Program-made: the position numbers and the translations under genes
The notes under the pieces: generated by a model
The model's database searches: none
What the model was told of the DNA's origin: nothing
The model's input: the letters and a program-made list of their open reading frames with translations, nothing else
Origin: CAYRFF01 sp964436125
GTDB taxonomy: Bacteria > Bacteroidota > Bacteroidia > Chitinophagales > Saprospiraceae
Assembly (NCBI GenBank): GCA_964436125.1
Contig: CAYTBT010000010.1
Location: forward strand, 35,044-99,043
DNA length: 64,000 nucleotides
Direction of reading: 5' to 3'
In this document: positions 17,633 to 27,600 of the stretch, piece by piece
Layout: each line of letters starts with the position of its first letter
Position numbering within the stretch: the stretch's first letter is position 1

Positions 17633-18850
17633 CTAAGGCTTTAAATCATTCAATTCCTTCAGAAAAAAATCGTGATTTATAAGAAAGTAAATTCCATAGG
17701 AGTAATCGAGTTGACGTCGAGCAAGGTCATAGTATCCGGCACATAAAACCTGAAAGCTCATCGTCTTTCCTATGGCTTGTTCAAATGCAATCCTGGCTGT
17801 AAGTAAGCGCTTATCATCGGTATAAAAGTCTGGTTTATAGTCCGAAATATTCAAAAATAGATACTCGCCTCTCGGTGCGATAAATCGATGTGCATCCCAG
17901 TAAGCAATCATTCCCCGGAATTTATGAAGTGTAAGATGAAGCTTGAGATAATAAGCATCTCCGGAGGCAAAGCGCGTAGTATTCCCCAATACCGGATTAT
18001 ATTCCAGTCCGGAACTCAAAAGATAACGCGGTCTCAAGGACAACTGAAAGTCCTCAGAAAAACGGTAAGACAAGTCCACTCCTACAGCAGCATTGAGGAT
18101 TGAAAGCACGGGCAAGGGAGATTGATCAATCTGTCCGCCTTGATGTCTCCACATTCCCTCGATAGGGACGCGGACAGTCCATGCCTTCTCATCACTGATT
18201 AAGAAATCAGCACGTAAACCCAGCGTAAATCGTTCTTGACTTTCTTCACCGGGGAACAGAAAATCTTCCCAGTCAAGCCACATATCCATATCAGCCCACC
18301 GTGGCTTATACAAGAATTGAAGCCCGTATTCATTGTTGTCTTGATAAAACAAGTCATAACGCATCAATGCCTGCTCTAGTTTATGGTGCAAGGTTCCATA
18401 AAGGCTGCCCATAACTATAGCAAATTGTTCATTAAATTCATGGTGAACCGTAAAAATAGGAATAAGCTGTTTAAAGACACTCTCACCTGAATACTTCAAT
18501 AGATGCACTCCGGCACTTACCCGCGTTGAGGGAGCAAAGTAGTACTCCAGTGTCGGTCTCACAAAAAAGCCGATTCCCGTATATCCTTCAGTATATGGGT
18601 TGAAATATTCATTATTCTGAAAGAAAGACGCACTATTAATCCGCAGACTTAATTCTCGATCACAAGTATCACAGAGCGTCATATCAGTATTGAGCAATCT
18701 AAGCTGTGCATTAAGGCCATCCTGCCGGAATAGACACAAGGCAATTATACAACAATAGATAATACGCGGGCATAGTCGGTAAAAGCTTCCGAGATTTTCA
18801 AGGCGTTTAACAATGTAGCCTAAAATATAAAACGTTCTTTCTTCGCACAT
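17633..18850 (-). CDS. Predicted outer-membrane beta-barrel protein, function unknown
   Basis: A protein of about 405 residues with no family I can name. From an ATG at 18850 it has a basic, partly hydrophobic N-terminus (about 17-50, including IIYCCIIALCLF) that could be a signal peptide with cleavage after LNA. The rest has alternating polar/hydrophobic strands rich in Tyr, Phe and Trp, with spacing such as FSEDFQLSLRPRYLL and YYLKLHLTLHKF. It ends near aromatic residues, as expected for a barrel or porin-like protein. A TTG start at 18868 would overlap the rpoD stop by eight bases, while the ATG leaves a ten-base gap. It is probably cotranscribed with rpoD, an unusual partner for an envelope protein. 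Confidence 0.6.
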   Translation of the reverse strand: MCEERTFYILGYIVKRLENLGSFYRLCPRIIYCCIIALCLFRQDGLNAQLRLLNTDMTLCDTCDRELSLRINSASFFQNNEYFNPYTEGYTGIGFFVRPTLEYYFAPSTRVSAGVHLLKYSGESVFKQLIPIFTVHHEFNEQFAIVMGSLYGTLHHKLEQALMRYDLFYQDNNEYGLQFLYKPRWADMDMWLDWEDFLFPGEESQERFTLGLRADFLISDEKAWTVRVPIEGMWRHQGGQIDQSPLPVLSILNAAVGVDLSYRFSEDFQLSLRPRYLLSSGLEYNPVLGNTTRFASGDAYYLKLHLTLHKFRGMIAYWDAHRFIAPRGEYLFLNISDYKPDFYTDDKRLLTARIAFEQAIGKTMSFQVLCAGYYDLARRQLDYSYGIYFLINHDFFLKELNDLKP

Positions 18851-18860
18851 GAATAAAACA

Positions 18861-19727
18861 CTATCCAAAATAAGATCGCAAGACCTTGGGGTTTACTTTT
18901 TTGCGTAAGCGACGGATAGCACGCTCCTTAATTTGTCGCACGCGCTCTCTGGATAATCCTATCTGATCCGCAATCTCCTCAAGTCCCATCGGCTCTTCAT
19001 TATTAAGACCAAAGAAGTTCTCCAGAATTTCCCGTTCACGCCCTCTTAAGGATTGCAGTCCGACCTGCAGTTCTCTACGCAATGATTCATTCATCAGCTT
19101 ATTATCGGGATTGGGGATATCCTTTCCCTCATAAACATCTACCAGTGTGCTCCCTCCTCCCTCATCATCCAGTGGCGCATCAAATGAGACGTGCCGAGGG
19201 CTATTGGCTATAATTTCATCCACCTCTTTTTCTGTCAGATTCAACATCGCTCCGAGTTCCTCATTGGAAGGAGGCCTTTCATGTTCTTGAAGAAATTCCT
19301 GGAGGGCCGTATTGAGTTTATTATACAGACTAGCCTTATTTAAGGGCAAGCGGACGATGCGGCTATGCTCCACTATCGCCTGCAATATTGCTTGCCTTAT
19401 CCACCAGACAGCATAAGAAATAAACTTAAAACCCATTGTCTCATCAAATCTCTTTGCCGCTTTTATCAGGCCCATATTGCCTTCATTGATAAGATCACTG
19501 AGAGAGAGTCCTTGATTCTGGTACTGCTTGGCCACCGAGACGACAAATCGGAGATTGGCCTGCGTAAGTCTCATCAAGGCCTCTTCATCTCCACCGTGTA
19601 TCCGCCGAGCTAGCTCTGCCTCCTCATCCGCACTGAGCAAGTCTATCTTCCCTATCTCAGTAAGGTATTTTTCAAGGGAGACGCTATCCCTATTGGTAAA
19701 TCTCGGTGTTATCTTCAGTTGCTTCAT
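18861..19727 (-). CDS. rpoD: Primary RNA polymerase sigma factor (RpoD/SigA type)
   Basis: Directs RNA polymerase to housekeeping promoters. The 288-residue protein is the short Bacteroidota form lacking the long region 1.1. The start at 19727 gives the conserved MKQLKITPRFTNRDS N-terminus. The frame is open for a further 48 codons upstream but without conserved sequence. Region 1.2 includes SLEKYLTEIG, region 2 includes the DLINEGNMGLIKAA and FKFISYAVWWIRQAI segments, and region 4.2 has GLSRERVRQIKERAIRRLR as the helix-turn-helix for the -33 element. It ends ten bases before the next gene, so the two are likely cotranscribed. Confidence 0.95.
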   Translation of the reverse strand: MKQLKITPRFTNRDSVSLEKYLTEIGKIDLLSADEEAELARRIHGGDEEALMRLTQANLRFVVSVAKQYQNQGLSLSDLINEGNMGLIKAAKRFDETMGFKFISYAVWWIRQAILQAIVEHSRIVRLPLNKASLYNKLNTALQEFLQEHERPPSNEELGAMLNLTEKEVDEIIANSPRHVSFDAPLDDEGGGSTLVDVYEGKDIPNPDNKLMNESLRRELQVGLQSLRGREREILENFFGLNNEEPMGLEEIADQIGLSRERVRQIKERAIRRLRKKVNPKVLRSYFG

Positions 19728-19938
19728 TGCATTACAGTCAGACTTATCTCGTACGCTGACAAGAACCAGCCGGTTCTTATCGAAGCTACAAGGTAGTAAG
19801 AAAAATAGAACTATCTCAGAAATAGAAGGCATTTCCCTTCTTCCATTCTCTACAAGGTCAATTCTTGCCACAGAATTCCGGTAAGCTCAATTCAATGGGA
19901 AAAAACGCACTTCTATGGATAATTATGAAATAATTTCA

Positions 19939-19946
19939 TAAATTTG
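19939..19946 (+). promoter_or_regulatory. Possible -7 promoter box before dnaE-dinB
   Basis: TAAATTTG matches TAnnTTTG and lies 37 bases before the dnaE ATG in an AT-rich divergent region. A -33 TTTG at the normal spacing was not evident. No LexA-type palindrome was recognised nearby. Confidence 0.35.
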
Positions 19947-19983
19947 ACTATATTTTAATCATATTTGATTATTTTTAGGTCTC

Positions 19984-22914
19984 ATGTATTTAAATTGCCA
20001 CACATATTTCAGCTTGCGCTATGGAACCTTATCGCCGGAGCAACTAGCCGATGCAGCGGTAAAACGCGGTGTCACAGAGCTTGTACTGACCGACATCAAT
20101 AACACTTCCGCTGCTTTTCCCTTTATGGAAGCCTGTAAAAAGCGCGGGCTACATCCGGTACTCGGCATTGAGTTCCGCAAGGAGAATAAGCCGTATTATA
20201 TAGGTATTGCACGCAGTATTGAGGGCTGGGCGGCACTCTGTCGCCACCTTACCGCAATTCAACAAGATTCCTCGATTCTCACACATCGCGCTCCCTTGTT
20301 GAAGGATTGCTGGATAATCTACCGAAGGCTCGCTTTCCATGCTACAGAATTAAAGCCTCATGAATTTGTCGGTATCTGTCCTCAAGATATACATAAGCTT
20401 TATTCATCAGGTCTCCTTAGCTTTCGCAAAAAGCTTGTCGCTCTTCAGCCGGTTACCTTCCTCAATCGCGACGGATTCAGAGCCCATAAGCTCTTGCGAT
20501 GCATCGATCTCAATATTCTCTTGTCCAAGCTCAAGCCCGGGGATTGCGCCGATGGGCAGGAAGATTTTAAGTCGCCGGATGATTTGCGGAAGCTATATAA
20601 TGTATATCCGGACCTCATCGAGCGCAGTCAGGCATTAATCAAGGATTGTCATTATAGCCTATCGGAGGGAATGGATAATAATCGTCAGACATTTACCTCT
20701 AGTGTCAGGGAAGATATCGCACTTTTGCGTAAGCTGGCACTTGATGGATGTCGGAAGCGATATAAAAAGCATTATAAAGAGGCAATGGAACGCCTGGAAA
20801 AGGAAATGGGCTTGATAGAGCAGATGGATTTCAGTGCATATTTTCTGATTACCTGGGACATTATCCGCTATGCCCAGTCGGTGGGTTTTCATCATGTCGG
20901 CAGGGGAAGTGGTGCCAATTCAATTGTGGCGTATTGTCTCGGAATCACCGATGTCGATCCGCTGGAGCTCAAGCTCTACTTTGAACGTTTTATTAATCCA
21001 TATCGCTGCAGCCCTCCTGACTTTGACATTGATTTCTCCTGGGATGAACGGGATATTGTCACGGATTACATATTTAAGCGATATGGCAGTGAATACACGG
21101 CACTCCTCGCAACATATAATACTTTCAAGGGGCGATCGGTCATACGAGAGCTGGGAAAGGTCATGGGCCTACCTAAGCAGGATATCGATCTTATCGTACG
21201 TCACCCGGAAGCAAGGGGAAAACATCATCCATACGCCCGGCATATTTTCAAGTATGGAAGACAGATTGAAGGCTTCCCCAATTATCTGTCCATTCACGCA
21301 GGTGGTGTACTCATCTCTGAACGGCCACTTTATTATCATACAGCCTTACAGACAATGCCCAAGGGATTTCCGATTACGCACTTTGATATGTACACCGCAG
21401 AGGATCTAGGCTTTCACAAATACGATATTCTCAGTCAACGTGGACTCGGACATATCAAAGAAGCCGTGGATATTATTGAGGAGAATTGTGGACAATCCAT
21501 AAATGTACATCGGATCCGAGAAATCAAGGCAGATCCCCATGTCCGCGACCAATTAAGGTCCGGCAAATGCATGGGCTGTTTTTATATTGAGTCTCCGGCT
21601 ATGCGTGGCCTCTTAAGCAAGCTCCATTGCGATAATTACATTCATCTCGTTGCAGCGAGTTCAATTATCCGTCCCGGGGTTGCTAAGTCCGGGATGATGA
21701 GAGAATATATCAAGCGTTTTCATCACAGGGACTCAATTAAGTATCTGCACCCGGTATTTGAAGAGCATCTGGGTGAGACATTCGGAATAATGGTTTATCA
21801 GGAAGACGTGATGAAAATCGTGCATCACTTTGCCGGTTTAAGCTTGAATGAATCCGATATACTGCGACGGATAATGAGTGGGAAGCGTAAGTCAGGAGAC
21901 ACTTTTAAGACTTTACGAGACAAGTATTACCAGAATTGCCGTGAAAAAGGCTATCCGGAGGCACTTATAGAAGAAGTATGGCGACAGATAGAAAGTTTTT
22001 CTGGTTATTCCTTCTGTAAGGCACATTCAGCGAGCTTTGCTGTAGAGTCCTTTCAGAGCCTTTATTTAAAAACTTACTATCCACTCGAATTCATGGTGGC
22101 TGTCATCAATAATTTTGGTGGCTTTTATGCAACGGAGTTTTATGTGCATGAAGCGCGTATGGCGGGCGGCCGAATACATCCTCCTTGCATTAACAGGAGT
22201 AGTTATAAGACGAGCATTGAGGGGAAGGATATATATATCGGCTTTATTCACCTCCATAGTTTAAAGCAGGATGTTGCACGGGAAATCGTAGCTGAAAGAC
22301 AATCTCGCGGTTGTTATACTTCCTTGCGGAATTTTATGGGTCGTATCTCCATCAGTAATGAGCAACTGGAAATTCTCATCCGCATAGGAGCATTTGGCTT
22401 TACCGGGCTCAGCAAGTATGAATTACTCTGGCAAGCTTGTCGTGTCCCACGGAGAGAGGCCTATGCTACTTTATTCCGCGAGCAGGAGCAAGAATACAAT
22501 TTGCCCACACTAGAAGAAACGCCCTACGAGCAAGCATTTGATGAGATTGAGCTTCTGGGATTCCCCTTGTGCTCCCCATTTGAATTATTAAAGGGCCAGC
22601 CGAGAGGAAAGCATATCCACGCTCGAGAATTGCAGGGATATAAGCATAAATCCGTTTCAATCATCGCGTATTACGTGACGCGGAAACACGTCACTACAGT
22701 GCATGGCAAGCACATGAATTTCGGCACATGGCTTGATGAGGAAGGGGAATTTTTTGATACTGTGCACTTCCCCGCATCCTTGGATAAGTATCCATTTCAA
22801 GGGAGAGGTTGCTATCGCATCATCGGCAGGCTTTCCGTGGATTTTAACTACCCGAGTATTGAGGTCAAATCGATGGAAAAGCTACCGTATGTATCAGATG
22901 AAAGATATACTTAA
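19984..22914 (+). CDS. dnaE: Short DNA polymerase III alpha subunit (DnaE type), probable translesion-associated form
   Basis: A 976-residue C-family DNA polymerase, about 180 residues shorter than a replicative DnaE. The PHP domain is at residues 1-200. Its first metal motif reads NCHTYFS rather than the usual HxH, so exonuclease activity is doubtful. The polymerase active site is intact: GRGSGANSIVAYCLGIT, then PPDFDIDFSWDERD with the paired Asp residues, and later FHKYDILSQRGL with the third Asp. A helix-hairpin-helix segment (GFTGLSKYELLW) and an OB-like region (RGCYRIIGRLSVDF) follow, and the replicative C-terminal extension is missing. The gene is followed 50 bases later by dinB. In many Bacteroidota this short DnaE travels with dinB, which resembles DnaE2/ImuB mutasomes. 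It is probably not the replicative subunit. Confidence 0.85.
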   Translation: MYLNCHTYFSLRYGTLSPEQLADAAVKRGVTELVLTDINNTSAAFPFMEACKKRGLHPVLGIEFRKENKPYYIGIARSIEGWAALCRHLTAIQQDSSILTHRAPLLKDCWIIYRRLAFHATELKPHEFVGICPQDIHKLYSSGLLSFRKKLVALQPVTFLNRDGFRAHKLLRCIDLNILLSKLKPGDCADGQEDFKSPDDLRKLYNVYPDLIERSQALIKDCHYSLSEGMDNNRQTFTSSVREDIALLRKLALDGCRKRYKKHYKEAMERLEKEMGLIEQMDFSAYFLITWDIIRYAQSVGFHHVGRGSGANSIVAYCLGITDVDPLELKLYFERFINPYRCSPPDFDIDFSWDERDIVTDYIFKRYGSEYTALLATYNTFKGRSVIRELGKVMGLPKQDIDLIVRHPEARGKHHPYARHIFKYGRQIEGFPNYLSIHAGGVLISERPLYYHTALQTMPKGFPITHFDMYTAEDLGFHKYDILSQRGLGHIKEAVDIIEENCGQSINVHRIREIKADPHVRDQLRSGKCMGCFYIESPAMRGLLSKLHCDNYIHLVAASSIIRPGVAKSGMMREYIKRFHHRDSIKYLHPVFEEHLGETFGIMVYQEDVMKIVHHFAGLSLNESDILRRIMSGKRKSGDTFKTLRDKYYQNCREKGYPEALIEEVWRQIESFSGYSFCKAHSASFAVESFQSLYLKTYYPLEFMVAVINNFGGFYATEFYVHEARMAGGRIHPPCINRSSYKTSIEGKDIYIGFIHLHSLKQDVAREIVAERQSRGCYTSLRNFMGRISISNEQLEILIRIGAFGFTGLSKYELLWQACRVPRREAYATLFREQEQEYNLPTLEETPYEQAFDEIELLGFPLCSPFELLKGQPRGKHIHARELQGYKHKSVSIIAYYVTRKHVTTVHGKHMNFGTWLDEEGEFFDTVHFPASLDKYPFQGRGCYRIIGRLSVDFNYPSIEVKSMEKLPYVSDERYT

Positions 22915-22964
22915 TATTTTATCCTGAAAACAGAATATATCTAAATGAATAAAACAGTAGAAAG

Positions 22965-24110
22965 ATGTATAAACGTGCAATTGCCCACATGGATTTGGAC
23001 TCGTTCTTTGTTTCCGTAGAATGTCTCAGGAACAGCGAGTTCATCGGCAAACCACTTCTCATCGGTGGAACAAGTTCCCGCGGTGTTGTAGCCTCATGCA
23101 GCTATGAAGCGCGGAAATTTGGTGTTCATTCCGCAATGCCTATGAAAGTGGCAAGGCGCCTATGTCCTCAAGCTATTATCCTGCGTGGAGATATGGATGC
23201 ATATAGTAAATACTCTGATTTGGTCACTGAAATTATTGCCGATAGTGCTCCTGTATATGAAAAAGCATCGATAGATGAATTTTATCTCGATCTCAGCGGC
23301 ATGGACAGGTATTTTGGCTGTCTTCAATGGGCAGATGAGTTACGCACAAAAATCATCCGTGAATCAGGTCTTCCTATTTCATACGGTTTATCGGTAAATA
23401 AGCTTGTATCCAAGGTCGGTACGGATGAAGCTAAACCCAATGGCAGGCTATGCATACACAATGGGGATGAAAAATCTTTTCTCGCTCCGTTGTCAATAAA
23501 AAAACTACCGGGCATAGGAAGTAAGACTTTCAAAAGACTCACGATGATGGGGGTAAGGAAAGTTGAAACCTTGAGTAAAGTTCCAGTGCCTATGTTAAGG
23601 TCAGCATTCGGAAAACAAGGTGTAGTGTTACATCGCCATGCCAATGCTATTGACAATCGTCCTGTTGTTCCTTACAATGAACAGAAATCCATGTCCAAGG
23701 AACGCACCTTCAAGGAAGATATTATGAATCTATCCACCATTAAGAATATGCTTGTTAAGTTGTGTGAGCAATTGGCTTATGAATTGAGACAGTCTGAAAA
23801 ACTCACAGCTTGTATCACCGTCAAAATCCGCTATGCCGATTTTAATACACATACTCGTCAAATCAAAGTTCCCTACACAGCACTTGACAAAGATATTATC
23901 AAGACGGCCTTGCTCCTCTTCAATCAGGTATATCAAAAAAGGCAACTCATCCGGCTTATCGGCGTAAAATTAAGCCACCTCGTACATGGAGCATATCAGA
24001 TGAGACTTTTTGAAGATACAGAAAAAGAAATTGCGCTCATGAATGCAATGGATAAAATCCGGGACAGATATGGAAAACACGCCATCGGTAGAGCTGTAAA
24101 TGACAGGTAA
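22965..24110 (+). CDS. dinB: DNA polymerase IV (Y family)
   Basis: A 381-residue Y-family translesion polymerase that bypasses damaged template bases. It has the catalytic MDLDSFFVSVE motif near residue 10, the SIDEFYLDLSG motif near residue 103 carrying the Asp-Glu pair, helix-hairpin-helix KLPGIGSKTFKRL near 180, and a little-finger domain at about 240-350. The C-terminus is short and shows no clear beta-clamp motif. It forms an operon with the upstream short dnaE. A 13-base sequence overlapping its stop codon (ATGACAGGTAAAT) is duplicated at 24122-24134. Confidence 0.95.
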   Translation: MYKRAIAHMDLDSFFVSVECLRNSEFIGKPLLIGGTSSRGVVASCSYEARKFGVHSAMPMKVARRLCPQAIILRGDMDAYSKYSDLVTEIIADSAPVYEKASIDEFYLDLSGMDRYFGCLQWADELRTKIIRESGLPISYGLSVNKLVSKVGTDEAKPNGRLCIHNGDEKSFLAPLSIKKLPGIGSKTFKRLTMMGVRKVETLSKVPVPMLRSAFGKQGVVLHRHANAIDNRPVVPYNEQKSMSKERTFKEDIMNLSTIKNMLVKLCEQLAYELRQSEKLTACITVKIRYADFNTHTRQIKVPYTALDKDIIKTALLLFNQVYQKRQLIRLIGVKLSHLVHGAYQMRLFEDTEKEIALMNAMDKIRDRYGKHAIGRAVNDR

Positions 24111-24533
24111 ATATTTTCCGCATGACAGGTAAATGCCTATTATACTCAGAACCGGAATCCCTATAAATACTTTATTCTAGCTCATTCGCCTTCTCATCTC
24201 ACAGCCAATAAATCGTTCTCTCCCCTATTATTTTACTTATGTTATATTCCACATCTATTCCTTATCCAATCATCCGTAGATATAGCTCTCATTAGATACA
24301 GGGTGTCATACCTACAATTACGTCCGTTGCTGACAGGACCTATTGCAAAAGCATCGTAATTGCTGTATCGGGAGAATAGCTTTATAATTTCTCAATTCAA
24401 AAGGCCAGCAAGAATAAGCATACCATATTATAACATACCGGTATAGTAGTCCGGCCGCTTGACAACGCAGCATTAGAGTCTTCAATTATGGGGATAGCTC
24501 TTATTCAAGCAGGAATGCTCCATTCATATAATG
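24111..24533. other. Intergenic region between dinB and the giant surface gene
   Basis: About 420 bases between convergent genes. Apart from the short duplication of the dinB 3' end (24122-24134), I see no gene, RNA or regulatory element until the hairpin at 24534. Confidence 0.5.
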
Positions 24534-24570
24534 AGAAAAGCCCATCTCTTTTCCTGAGATAGGCTTTTCT
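24534..24570. terminator. Bidirectional hairpin terminator
   Basis: AGAAAAGCCCATCTC and GAGATAGGCTTTTCT form a 15-position stem with one mismatch and a seven-base loop. The A-rich and T-rich ends of the stem can serve transcripts from both sides. It separates dinB (plus) from the giant T9SS gene (minus). Confidence 0.75.
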
Positions 24571-24616
24571 TGATTTATGAATCCGGATGAGTCATCATCC
24601 GTTCATCTCATCTTCC

Positions 24617-27600
24617 TTACTTGATGATTATCATCTTCTTGGTAGCAGTGTACTCACCACTCTTCAATGTGTAGTACTTCACTCCTGCTGCTCCCAACTC
24701 GCTCCGTTCAATCTGTACTGTATTTGTACCTGCTTCATACGTGCTTGTACTTGTGTACTCAACGCGTCCTTGTACATCGTAGATTGTCAAGGTCGCCTCG
24801 CCTCTATTCGGTAGAGTGAAGCTGATACTTGTTACGTCGTTAAACGGATTTGGCTCATTCTGATACAAGGCGAATAGTCCGCTTTCCTCATTGCCTACAC
24901 GCAATTCTACGGTCTCTATTTCTCCGCCTACATAAGCCTCGTTACGTGTGATTACATCACTTGTTGCAAATGCACCGCGTAAGTCACCTGACTCACTTGC
25001 TTCAAAGACGAGGGTGAATAAGACATCTCCTGCTTTCACGTTCATCGGCTCTACCACGTTCCAGCTCATGCTTACTAAGCCTTCGCTTGCACGTTGTGTT
25101 CCGACATTCGCATCACTGAGATTAAATTCACCTGCCTCAATTCCTGCATACTGTAAGCCTGATGCTATCTCAAGTGTCATCTGGTAACCGTAGATAGATG
25201 CATTCTCGCCTGCAATTACCGGTACACGTACCTCACTGCCTGCTGTGTAGCTTGCATCTGCTATTTCCATAGTGAAGCTCTCGCCACTACGTACTTCTAC
25301 TCCCATTGCACCTTGTGCATCCGCTGTGTTGTTCACATCTCCGATCTTCACTGCGATGAAGTCTTGGCCACTTAGCTCTTCGGTAACATTATCCAATGTG
25401 ATCACTTGATCGTAGTTTACAGGTACTTCGCCATTCTCAAGATCTGCAGCGGCGTCAACCATCTGCCAGCTTGAATTCGATGGGAATTCCTTATCCAATT
25501 GCAAGATCACTCTTCTCAATTGTACAAGATCAATCGGTGTCAATCGTCCATCTCGGTTGATGTCTGCTGCAATCAACTTGTATGGTGATACGATCTCATT
25601 CATTCCTAAGATGTGCTGTTGTATCAAGGTTAAATCCCATGTTGATACTCCGTTCAAGACATCTGCATTGCTACGTGATGTTACTTCATAGCTGTAGTTC
25701 GCACCCGCTACAAAGCTGTACATTCCGCTTGCATCTGTCTGCTGTAGCATCGGCGTAGGTACATTAGATTTCTCTACTGCTACCTCTGCTCCTTCTACTG
25801 CTACTCCGGTTTCCTCAACTCTTACTTGACCACTTACACGGTTTCCTCCACCGTCCGGACAAGCATCTTCGTTGTCTTGAAGATCAAGTGTCTGGATACA
25901 GTATGCTTGGTTGCCCGCTGCATCTGTTACCCATATCTCCAATTCAATGATCTGACTTACGCCATCAGGAATATCTGCACATGTAAAGGTCTTCGTCGTA
26001 TCTGTAGGATCGGAAGAGAATGAAATAATCAAGTCTTCTGATGATGTACAGTTATCGAAGCTTCCTGCGTCAAATAATTTCGCATTCAAGGTAACTTCAC
26101 CATTGGATTCCATTACCTCCGTTGCTAGAGTATAGCAAACCGGTGTCGGCTTCGTACAGTCTTCTACTGTAAAGCTGAAGCTTTCTACTGCAGTGTTTCC
26201 ACACATGTCATTTGCTGTGAATTCAATTGTATGTGTTCCATACGCATAGTCTCCACTTGCATCTCTACCTTGTCCACTGACATCCCAGCTTCCGTCGCTG
26301 TTCAAGTCAATGCGGTAGCTCCACTCAAGAAGATCTGCAGGTACACATCCTTCTGCATCAGGTATTAATTCAATATATCCTGCGCAGCTTGTTGATGCTG
26401 TATCACATGCAGCAACATTATCAAATACGATATCCGGTCCTTCTGAGTTCATCACCTTGATGATCTGTGTATAAGTCCAGATTCCGTGGCCTTCTTCCTT
26501 CTCTGGAATACAGCAGTTGATTACTGTCCAGTGTCGTAAAATCTTGAAGCAATAGCCCGGTACATATTCAAATACCTGATCTTCATACGTCGCTGCGATC
26601 ATTGAGCATTCAGAGTAGTTTCCTGTGTATGTAGGCTCTCCGTAATCTCCACCTTGGCTGTCACCGCATGAACCATCAAAGTCTGCAGGCCATACGATGT
26701 TATTCTCATCAAATGGATTACAGCTGATTACCTCAACGATCTGAGATACTGTGCTTCCACTGATTACTTCGCCATTTGGATCGAGTAATTGCCATCTACG
26801 GATGATTCTACCCATACCGCAGTCATTACGCATATCAATCGGATCAAGCTCTACTACTGTTACACCGCAGTTATCCGTTGCAAATCCATCCTCTGCTCCT
26901 GCGTTGTCGCCGCATGGATTAGGATCGTTGATGACTATCGGATCGACTGTCTCACCTAAGGTCAAGTTTGCTACTTCACCAAATGCGCTCAAGTCTGTCA
27001 TATCTATTGGATAGTTACAACTTACTTCTACATTATCCGGTGCTTCGATCTGTGGTGGAATATTGTCCTCTACCCGTACATTTACTGTACAGATATTGGT
27101 CAAGCCACCTGCATCTGTTACTCGGTATTCAACCTGGACTACTGTTCCGATGTCTGCACAGCAGAAATCAACATATTCGCCCCAGCCTGTTCCGATACCA
27201 CAAGATGGTTGTCCTGTTACTCGGCGTACTTCATGATCGACGATCTCACAGTTGTCGTAACTTCCGTCTTCTATTGTCTCCCAATGTACACGGGCTGTTC
27301 CGTCGCCTCCGATAGCTACCTTGGTATTCTGATCACATACGGCAATCGGCGGTACATCATCTACTACGGTTACTACGTGTACGCAAGTAGTGCTGTTTCC
27401 ACAACCGTCACTTACTGTATAAGTAATCTCATAAGAACCTACAGGCAAGTCTTTCAGTACACCATTTTCAATGGTTCCTGCACTTGATTCCGCAGTCCAT
27501 GTAATTCCATTCGGTGAGCAGGCATCCGTTGCTGTAGGTGCAGGCAAGACATAATCTGCTGCACAGCTGTAAAATCCTGTTCCTATCTCTGCATCTGCAG

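Noticed and set aside
20870..21409. Open frame of 179 codons in another frame of dnaE
   Set aside because: It overlaps the polymerase active-site coding sequence and has no family features.
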